Source: an uncultured Clostridia bacterium (GTDB taxonomy: Bacteria; Bacillota; Clostridia; Oscillospirales; Acutalibacteraceae). From it: a stretch of DNA of 41,211 nt. The position numbers and the translations under genes are program-made. Position 1 is the first letter of the stretch. Each line of letters opens with the position of its first letter. The notes beneath the pieces are model-generated. The model saw nothing but the letters and a program-made list of their open reading frames with translations, had not been told where the DNA came from and did no database searches. The stretch covers positions 1 to 41,211 of the forward strand of contig CAJOLX010000009.1 of assembly GCA_905235625.1 (NCBI GenBank), written 5' to 3'. Positions 8,218-17,682 of the stretch are shown piece by piece.

Positions 8218-8901
8218 TTAAACCTCTGGCAAAACGATATAGTGATATATCGCGTAAAACTGAACTATGCTGCCGGCAAGCACCAAAACGTGAAAGGGCA
8301 GGTGCATAACGGGCTTTTTGATGCCGAGGCGGCAGAAAATCGCGCCGAGAGAATAAAGAACGCAGCCGATAAAGAGCAGCAAAAACGCCGTTTTGTTTAT
8401 CTGACCGAGCTTCGGCACGGCGCTAAAAAGCATGTAGGCTCCGCCGACAAAATAAATTGTCATGCAAATTGCCTTGAGCTTCTCATTATTAAAGAAAAAG
8501 AGCTTTGTCACTATGCCGAATGCGGCGCAGAACCAGCCTGCGCAAAATACGGCTATGCCGTGAGCGGGGCTCAGGCGGTAAAGCGTGATAAGCGCGCAGG
8601 GCGTAGCGGTGCCGGCGAGCAAAAGAGGTATCGCCATGTGGTCGAGCCGCCTCGCTGCGGCTTTGGCTTTCCCCGACGGCAAGCCGTGATAAAATGCCGA
8701 AATGCCGTAAACCGCCGTGAAGGCGAGGCAATATACCGCGCACGAAAAAATCAAAACGGTATTGCCCGACCCCGCCGTTGTTTTAAGGCATAGGGCGAGA
8801 GCGAACGCTCCGAAAACCGCTCCCAAAGCGTGAGAAATGCTGAACGAAATATCGAGCGGCCTCGAATATTCAATTATTTCAACTTTGTTGTTTCCCGGCA
8901 A
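8218..8901 (-). CDS. Hemolysin III / PAQR-family membrane protein
   Basis: A 227-residue protein with seven hydrophobic segments. Family markers are SISHALGAVFG near the N terminus, ISAFYHGLP with the conserved His, LDHMAIPLLLAGTATP (Asp-His), and a last block HLPFHVLVLAGS. These Ser/His/Asp residues form the zinc site of PAQR proteins, which are thought to be membrane hydrolases or lipid-homeostasis factors; 'hemolysin' is historical. No ATG fits: translation must start at TTG (8901), backed by GTGGTGA five bases upstream, which pairs with the extended anti-Shine-Dalgarno. Confidence 0.85.
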   Translation of the reverse strand: MPGNNKVEIIEYSRPLDISFSISHALGAVFGAFALALCLKTTAGSGNTVLIFSCAVYCLAFTAVYGISAFYHGLPSGKAKAAARRLDHMAIPLLLAGTATPCALITLYRLSPAHGIAVFCAGWFCAAFGIVTKLFFFNNEKLKAICMTIYFVGGAYMLFSAVPKLGQINKTAFLLLFIGCVLYSLGAIFCRLGIKKPVMHLPFHVLVLAGSIVQFYAIYHYIVLPEV

Positions 8902-8935
8902 TTAAATCACCACCGCAAATTATTACGCACAGCGC

Positions 8936-8964
8936 ATTATATCACCGCGCCGCGAAAAAATAAA
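8936..8964 (-). promoter_or_regulatory. Extended -10 promoter of the hemolysin III gene
   Basis: On the minus strand TGA-TATAAT (-10 at 8936-8941) with a poor -35 (TTTATT). The TG dinucleotide probably compensates. Confidence 0.5.
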
Positions 8965-8993
8965 GTCAAATTTGCAAAGAGGCTGACGCGCGG

Positions 8994-9022
8994 TTGACAA
9001 AGAGGAATTTTTTATATAAAAT
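8994..9022 (+). promoter_or_regulatory. Promoter of the YczE-like gene
   Basis: TTGACA (8994-8999), 17 bp, TAAAAT (9017-9022). It is divergent from the hemolysin III promoter, with about 30 bp between the two. Confidence 0.7.
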
Positions 9023-9060
9023 TATCGGGCAAAGTCAAGGCATCGGGAGGCAAAACGTCG

Positions 9061-9723
9061 GTGAAAACGGAGAGAATAAAAAGGTACGCGCTGCTCTTAA
9101 TCGGGCTGCTTATCGCGGGCACGGGAGTGGGCTTTACGAAGGTCGCCGCGCTCGGAGTGTCGCCAATTTCGTCGGTGCCTAACGTCATGAGCCTTCGCTT
9201 TCCCGTGATGACTATCGGCAATTACCTTATTATATGGAACTGCCTGCTAATAGCCGCTCAGGCTGCTGTTCTGCGCAAAAATTTTAAGCCGTTTCAGCTT
9301 TTTCAGATAGTAATTTCAATTCTTTTCGGCTATTTCACGGATTTCGGCGTTTTTATAGCGGGCAAAATTCCGGCGGATATTTACCCCGCGCGCCTCGCGA
9401 TGTCCGTTTGCGGAGTCATTTTGCTCGGCTTCGGCATTACTCTCACCGTTATCGCCGATATCATACTCAATGCCGGCGAGGCGTTCGTCAAGGTTTTGAG
9501 CGACACTCTCGGCAAGGATTTCAGCAGCGTTAAAGTGGTTTTTGACGTTTCAAACGTGCTGCTTGCGCTCATTTTGTCGCTCGTGTTTTTCGGCGGCAAA
9601 ATCGTGGGCATGAGAGAGGGCACCGTTATCGCGGCGGTCGGCACGGGCTTTGTTGTTAAATTTTTCACAAAGCTGCTCAAGGGCAGGCTGAACGCCTTTT
9701 TAAGCGGCAAAAGCGAAAGCTGA
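9061..9723 (+). CDS. YczE/YyaS-like integral membrane protein
   Basis: A 220-residue protein with about five to six membrane segments and the family's typical pattern: a short basic N terminus (KTERIKRYALLLIGLLIAG), then GVSPISSVPNV after the first span, an NYLIIWNCLLI segment, and a central FGITLTVIADI region. Proteins of this group (DUF6198, related to YitT/YczE) have no established biochemical role; transport or a regulatory membrane role has been proposed. Translation starts at GTG, with GGGAGG upstream. It is monocistronic. Confidence 0.7.
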   Translation: MKTERIKRYALLLIGLLIAGTGVGFTKVAALGVSPISSVPNVMSLRFPVMTIGNYLIIWNCLLIAAQAAVLRKNFKPFQLFQIVISILFGYFTDFGVFIAGKIPADIYPARLAMSVCGVILLGFGITLTVIADIILNAGEAFVKVLSDTLGKDFSSVKVVFDVSNVLLALILSLVFFGGKIVGMREGTVIAAVGTGFVVKFFTKLLKGRLNAFLSGKSES

Positions 9724-9736
9724 AAAAAACATCAAA

Positions 9737-9779
9737 ATGCAGGGAGCAGAAAATTAAAAATCGCGCCCTGCATTTGCAT
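9737..9779 (+). terminator. Terminator of the YczE-like gene
   Basis: ATGCAGGG (9737-9744) pairs with CCCTGCAT (9766-9773) over an A-rich 21-base loop, then TTGCATTTG. The U-run is weak. Confidence 0.45.
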
Positions 9780-9802
9780 TTGCCTTGCCGATGATGTATA
9801 AT
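9774..9802 (+). promoter_or_regulatory. Promoter of the beta-galactosidase operon
   Basis: TTGCAT (9774-9779), 17 bp, TATAAT (9797-9802), followed by an AT-rich leader of about 85 bases. No operator palindrome is obvious. Confidence 0.5.
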
Positions 9803-9873
9803 ACCAATTAAATAATGTTTTATAATATGAATTTTTGCATACGTTCGAGTTGAAAAAAAGCCGCGCCCGATAG

Positions 9874-13459
<3,586 letters not shown>

Positions 13460-13474
13460 AACGAGGCAAAAAAG

Positions 13475-13507
13475 AGGCATTGCACTTTAAACTGCAATGC
13501 CTTTTGA
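13475..13507. terminator. Bidirectional terminator between ybaK and the Nudix gene
   Basis: AGGCATTGCA (13475-13484) and TGCAATGCCT (13493-13502) form a perfect 10-bp stem with an 8-base loop. On the plus strand TTTTG follows; on the minus strand CTTTTTTG follows. The right arm also encodes the last residues of the minus-strand Nudix protein. Confidence 0.8.
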
Positions 13508-14230
13508 CTTAAGAAACTCGTTTGCGCTTTTGAGCATGTTGCGGTCGTTTGAAAATTTGAGCCTGTCCATCGCTTTGCGAAAATTCAGCCAGGCGTAATC
13601 TTCAATTTCTTCACGCTGTATTTTTGTGTCAACGTCTTCCGTTCTCGCAAGGAAAATGGTGACTGTTTTTTCAACCTTGCCCTGAATCGTGTATTCGGAT
13701 TTTGAAGCGAAATCGGGCAGAAAGATTGCGTGCACTCCCGTTTCCTCAAGCACCTCGCGCCTTGCGGCGTCTTTGGTGGTTTCGCCTCTCTCAATATGCC
13801 CCTTGGGGAAGCCCCAATTTGACGAGCGGTTGTTTTTTATGAGCAAAAAGGTCAGCTCGCCGCCTATGAATCTGTAAACTATCGCGCCGCTTGAGCGTTC
13901 GTAAAGGCATTCTATGCGCTTTATTCTGCCCTTTTCGGCAAACTCCACGGCGTCTTCGACCTGGTAGTTTATGAATCTCGTGCTTTTCGGCGCCACCACG
14001 TAGGCGGGCGGCGTGCCGTCGTTGTGCCTTATGACGGCTATCACTCTGCCGTCAAAAGTTCTCACGGGGTGGTTTATCCCCATAATGTAAGCTCCTGCTC
14101 CGTTAGAGACATAATCATAATGCCTTTTTCCTTCAATTACGCCGTAATTAAGCCCGTAGGTAAAGTCACGCTGTCCGTTTACGGAGTGGATAGGGTTAGT
14201 GACCCTGACTCTGACAAACTTGCCGAGCAT
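13487..14230 (-). CDS. Inorganic-pyrophosphatase-like domain fused to a Nudix hydrolase
   Basis: 247 residues with two modules. Residues 1 to about 105 (MLGKFVRVRVTNPI, LNYGVIEG, AYIMGINHPVRTFDGRVIAVI) match the small domain annotated as inorganic-pyrophosphatase-like in Clostridia. Residues 117-247 are a Nudix domain with the full box G144-x5-E150-x7-REVLEETG (144-166), preceded by SSNWGFPKGH, the lead-in seen in bis(5'-nucleosyl)-tetraphosphatases such as Ap4A hydrolases. It probably cleaves a nucleoside polyphosphate. The start ATG follows AAAGGTG. The stop codon is folded into the terminator stem. Confidence 0.8.
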   Translation of the reverse strand: MLGKFVRVRVTNPIHSVNGQRDFTYGLNYGVIEGKRHYDYVSNGAGAYIMGINHPVRTFDGRVIAVIRHNDGTPPAYVVAPKSTRFINYQVEDAVEFAEKGRIKRIECLYERSSGAIVYRFIGGELTFLLIKNNRSSNWGFPKGHIERGETTKDAARREVLEETGVHAIFLPDFASKSEYTIQGKVEKTVTIFLARTEDVDTKIQREEIEDYAWLNFRKAMDRLKFSNDRNMLKSANEFLKSKGIAV

Positions 14231-14279
14231 AGTTCCACACCTTTCAAAATGATCATACGATCACGGAAATTATGGAATA

Positions 14280-14308
14280 ATTATACACACAAGGTAAAAG
14301 CAATACAA
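14280..14308 (-). promoter_or_regulatory. Promoter of the Nudix gene
   Basis: On the minus strand TTGTAT (14303-14308), 17 bp, TATAAT (14280-14285). A TGATC/GATCA inverted repeat lies in the short leader near 14249-14262 and could be an operator. Confidence 0.6.
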
Positions 14309-14314
14309 TAGTTT

Positions 14315-14344
14315 TTGATTATTTTGTAAAAATTAACATATTAT
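14315..14344 (+). promoter_or_regulatory. Possible promoter of the sigma factor operon
   Basis: TTGATT (14315-14320), 18 bp, TATTAT (14339-14344) in a very AT-rich stretch. No ECF-type GGAAC/CGT promoter is visible, so autoregulation is not evident. Confidence 0.4.
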
Positions 14345-14470
14345 ACCTATATTATAGCGTTAAAATTTATTACTATATCAACTGTGTGCGGAGCATAAGC
14401 AAAATTTTTGCCGGCGCTCTGCAACATTTCCCATTTTTTTAATCACTTATCAATGAAAGCGGGTGGGGGT

Positions 14471-15022
14471 TTGGACAACAGAATAGCCGGGCTCGTTGAC
14501 CTTGCCCGCCGCGGCGACGCCGATGCGTTCGGCGAGCTTTATGAAATTTATCGCGGTGAAATGTACGCTTACGCATGCACCATCACGGGTGACAGCTACG
14601 CTGCGGAAGACGCCGTGAGCGAGGCTGTGGTTTCGGCTTTCAGGCAGATAAAAAACCTCAGGGACCCGCAGTCATTCAAGGGATGGCTTTTCAGAATTCT
14701 TCACGCCGAAAGCTGCAAGCAGTTTAATCAGCGTGTTGCTCACATGACCCTTGACGAAGACGTCGGCCACGAAACCGAGAGCCCGAACGACGGCATAGAA
14801 AATCTTGAACTGTCGCTCGAGCTTCAATCCGCTTTAAAGGTGCTTTCGCCGGAAGAGAGAGAAATAGTGATGCTCAAAACGATGGGCGAATACACCTCAA
14901 AAGAAATTGCGCAGATAACCGGCATAACACACTCTACCGTAAGGTCAAAACTGTCACGTGCGCTTACAAAGCTCAGAAACGAGCTTCAGAGCGGCGGGGA
15001 AGGAGGCGATATCCATGAATAG
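14471..15022 (+). CDS. ECF-type RNA polymerase sigma factor
   Basis: 183 residues from the preferred TTG start (14471), which has GGGTGGGGG just upstream; ATG 14453 is in frame but lacks an RBS. Region 2 covers about residues 1-75 (LVDLARRGDADAFGELYEIY, then AAEDAVSEAVVSAFRQI and FKGWLFRI). Region 4 is a helix-turn-helix near residues 122-175 (LSPEEREIVMLKTMGEYTSKE, then ITHSTVRSKLSRALTKLR). Such factors redirect polymerase in response to an envelope signal. Its last eight bases overlap the next gene, which encodes a membrane protein with a short cytoplasmic N terminus, so the pair is very probably sigma and anti-sigma. Confidence 0.88.
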   Translation: MDNRIAGLVDLARRGDADAFGELYEIYRGEMYAYACTITGDSYAAEDAVSEAVVSAFRQIKNLRDPQSFKGWLFRILHAESCKQFNQRVAHMTLDEDVGHETESPNDGIENLELSLELQSALKVLSPEEREIVMLKTMGEYTSKEIAQITGITHSTVRSKLSRALTKLRNELQSGGEGGDIHE

Positions 15023-16910
15023 ACAAGACAGAGAAACTCTCGAGCTTCTGCAAAAATCTTTTGCTCAAAGCGCGGAGAAAATAAACGTGCCCGATTCGCT
15101 GTCAAAAGAGAATATTTTGTTAAAGCTCAAAGCCGAAGATATCGCGCCCGTCGTTCCGATATCGTCCGCGAAGAAGCGCAGAGCCTACCCCGCTAAAAAA
15201 ATTGCGGCGGTGGCGGCGTGCTTCGTGCTCGTTATGGTCATAGCGGCCGTTGCGAGAAATATGAAGGGCGGCAGCGACCTCGGCATCAAAAGCGCGTTTG
15301 AAGGCCTTAAAATAAGCGAGCTTATCAAGAGCGTGGAATCGAGAGAAGAGCTCGACAGCGCCGTGAGAGACATAGTTGAATCGAGCAGCGAGAGCAAAGA
15401 CGGCGCCCCGGATGAAACGGGCGGCGTTTACCCAAAGGACTCAAAACCGGGTGAAAAACCCGCGGTCATTTCACAGCTTCCCGAGGTTGCTCCCGAAGAG
15501 GCCGACCCCGAAAAGCAGGCGGATATAGTTAAATACAGCCGCGGATGTCTGTTTATTCTCACGTCCGCTCTCAATGAAAAAACCTCTCTCGCAACGCAGG
15601 TGATAAGAGTTATCAAAACCTCTCCCGAAGGGGAAATGAGCATTCTTTCGTCAATAGAGCTCGGAGAGATGAGCGACAAAGGATACGCCGACGACTGCTT
15701 TGAGCTTCAGATATGCGGCAACACGCTCGTTGCCGTTATCGAACGCAGAGCTTATTCAAATCTCGACAGCTCGTCCGGCTCTAACGTAAGCACCGTTACG
15801 ATGTTTTACGACATAGCCGACCCGTCCGAGCCGAAGCTCATAAAGACAAACGAGCAGGAAGGCAAATTCGTCTGCTGCGAGCAGGTCGGCAATGAATTCT
15901 GCGTTGTCACGACCGACGCTCTTTCGGGCGAAAACCCCGTGGCGGCGTTTTATTCGGACGGCGCAAAAGCTTCGCCGAGCGAAAGCAGGGGCGAAATAAC
16001 CGTTGCAGAAAACGCAAGAGAAAACGGCTATCTCTTCATAACGGCGGCGCCTCTTTCGGGCGGCGAAAGCGCCTCGATGTTTGAAATAATCGGGTGCGGT
16101 CCGAGCGCGATGGTTACGGTAAGCGACAGCGGAGTTTACGTTGCAAGGCAGCTCAGAGCCGTCGGCACGTCCGAAACACGCACCGAAATTTACAGAGTGA
16201 CCCTCGGCGGCTCCGCCTCTCTCGCAGGCACTTACGGCTTTGACGGCAGCCTTTGCGCGGGCCTTAACGTTGACAACGACTACGGCGTTTATTACGTTTA
16301 TTCCCTTGACGACGGCGTTTACGCGGGCGCTCTCACATTCGGCCTTAAATCCGAAACAGAAGACGAGCCTCTCGGCATTGCTTCCGCCGATTCCGCCGTG
16401 TTCATCGGCTCGTGCGCTTACGTTACGGGCGAAGGCGGCAGCAGAGAAGTGAAATTCTCGGGCGGCGAAATAACCGTTTCGGAGTCTTCGCTTGAGCTCG
16501 GAGCGGGCGAAATTTACCCCGTTTCCGACAGCGTTGTAATGGAAATATCGGGCGCAAAAATAATCCGCCGCAGCTTAAAGGACGGCTACGCGTCGGTATA
16601 TTCCGTGCCGGAGAATACAACTCCGCTTTTAAACGACCCGAGAGCGGTTATAGCGGATGAAGAAAACGGGCTGTTCGGCATACCCGTGATCGTAAGCACC
16701 GACGGCGGCGAAAAGAGCGCTTATCTCGTCATTTCCGTTGCGGACGCCGAAACCGCCGACGCCGAAATTTACGTTCATAACGACAATTTTATAGGCGACG
16801 CTGCCACAAGGGCTGTCATTTCGGGCAGCGCGCTTTACACGGTTTCCGGGGAGAGCATAACGGCTTTTTCGATTAAAGACGACACCGTTCTCGCGAAATA
16901 TGAATACTGA
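15015..16910 (+). CDS. Membrane-anchored beta-propeller protein, probable anti-sigma factor
   Basis: 631 residues starting at ATG 15015 after a perfect AGGAGG, inside the end of the sigma gene (ATGAATAG). About 60 cytoplasmic residues (MNRQDRETLELLQKSF onwards) precede one membrane span (KKIAAVAACFVLVMVIAAV, about 60-80). An acidic linker then leads to a large extracellular part that begins ADPEKQADIVKYSRGCLFIL, the hallmark of the C-terminal beta-propeller family PF09826. The topology fits an anti-sigma factor whose outside domain senses a ligand or wall stress and whose short inner tail binds the sigma factor. No zinc-type HxxxCxxC motif is seen in the tail, so binding would be of another type (inference). 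Confidence 0.75.
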   Translation: MNRQDRETLELLQKSFAQSAEKINVPDSLSKENILLKLKAEDIAPVVPISSAKKRRAYPAKKIAAVAACFVLVMVIAAVARNMKGGSDLGIKSAFEGLKISELIKSVESREELDSAVRDIVESSSESKDGAPDETGGVYPKDSKPGEKPAVISQLPEVAPEEADPEKQADIVKYSRGCLFILTSALNEKTSLATQVIRVIKTSPEGEMSILSSIELGEMSDKGYADDCFELQICGNTLVAVIERRAYSNLDSSSGSNVSTVTMFYDIADPSEPKLIKTNEQEGKFVCCEQVGNEFCVVTTDALSGENPVAAFYSDGAKASPSESRGEITVAENARENGYLFITAAPLSGGESASMFEIIGCGPSAMVTVSDSGVYVARQLRAVGTSETRTEIYRVTLGGSASLAGTYGFDGSLCAGLNVDNDYGVYYVYSLDDGVYAGALTFGLKSETEDEPLGIASADSAVFIGSCAYVTGEGGSREVKFSGGEITVSESSLELGAGEIYPVSDSVVMEISGAKIIRRSLKDGYASVYSVPENTTPLLNDPRAVIADEENGLFGIPVIVSTDGGEKSAYLVISVADAETADAEIYVHNDNFIGDAATRAVISGSALYTVSGESITAFSIKDDTVLAKYEY

Positions 16911-16936
16911 AGAGCGCAAAATCAGTCAATTTTTTC

Positions 16937-16965
16937 TTGACAAACAGCTTAAATGCTATTATATT
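16937..16965 (+). promoter_or_regulatory. Strong promoter of the VPNTG protein gene
   Basis: TTGACA (16937-16942), exactly 17 bp, TATATT (16960-16965); overlapping TATTAT hexamers lie nearby. This predicts high vegetative expression. Confidence 0.75.
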
Positions 16966-17025
16966 ATAAGTGTATAAAACTTTATTGACAATAATTCATG
17001 TCATACAGAAAAGGGATGGTTTCAT

Positions 17026-17547
17026 ATGAAAAAAGCAATTTCATTGCTCCTCGCCGTAATTTTCGCGCTTGCCGCAATGTTCACACTGAGCGTTATGGTA
17101 TTTGCAGATGGCGAGGATGCAGCAGCCGGTGACGGCCAGGCAGCAGCAGCAGCTGACACTCCCGCTCCCGCCGACACCGAAAACACAAGAAAGTCCGACT
17201 CCGAGAGAGACAACGTCACTTCAACTAAAAAAGAAGAAGAGAGCTCGTCTTCAGACAGCTCTGCTAACCCCGCGGACGCTCTTCAGTCTATTATCGACAG
17301 CCTTGACAGCAAGACTACTCTTCCCAACTCCGCTAAAGACGATGATGCCGAAGTAGTCACCAATCCCGAAGGCGTAACAGCTTTCGTTAACGATGACGAA
17401 GCAAAGACCACCACCAAGGCGGCAGCCGTTATAAGCACCTACGTGCCCAACACCGGCAGCACGGCAGTAATCCCCGCAGTTGCTCTGCTTGCTCTGCTTG
17501 CAGGCACCGCAGCGGCAGTTACGGTCAAGAAGAAAGACGAAGACTGA
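17026..17547 (+). CDS. Secreted, acidic low-complexity protein with VPNTG sorting-like tail
   Basis: 173 residues: a signal peptide (MKKAISLLLAVIFALAAMF, cleavage near VFA), then a disordered stretch rich in Ala, Asp, Ser, Thr and Glu, with a run of Ser/Glu near residues 66-80. The end is YVPNTGS, a hydrophobic segment (AVIPAVALLALLAGTAAAV) and KKKDED. That order, pentapeptide, hydrophobic helix and basic tail, is that of a sortase substrate, with VPNTG in place of LPxTG. The alternative is a plain C-terminal membrane anchor. It is preceded by one of the best promoters in the window and followed by a strong terminator, so it is probably an abundant single-gene surface protein. Its function is unknown. 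Confidence 0.7.
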   Translation: MKKAISLLLAVIFALAAMFTLSVMVFADGEDAAAGDGQAAAAADTPAPADTENTRKSDSERDNVTSTKKEEESSSSDSSANPADALQSIIDSLDSKTTLPNSAKDDDAEVVTNPEGVTAFVNDDEAKTTTKAAAVISTYVPNTGSTAVIPAVALLALLAGTAAAVTVKKKDED

Positions 17548-17562
17548 TTAAAGCCTTAAATG

Positions 17563-17595
17563 ACAGGTTCGCGGTGAAACGCGAACCTGTTTTTG
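17563..17595 (+). terminator. Terminator of the VPNTG protein gene
   Basis: ACAGGTTCGCG (17563-17573) pairs perfectly with CGCGAACCTGT (17580-17590), loop GTGAAA, then TTTTG. Confidence 0.85.
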
Positions 17596-17682
17596 TTTAT
17601 CCGCATATTAGGCAGACGTTGCGCTGAGAGTCGGCAAAAGTTAAAAATTTGATTTTTGAATCTCCCGAGGGGGACGAAATAA

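Noticed and set aside
8197-8793. 198-codon plus-strand frame
   Set aside because: Antisense shadow of the hemolysin III gene, which has membrane segments and family motifs.
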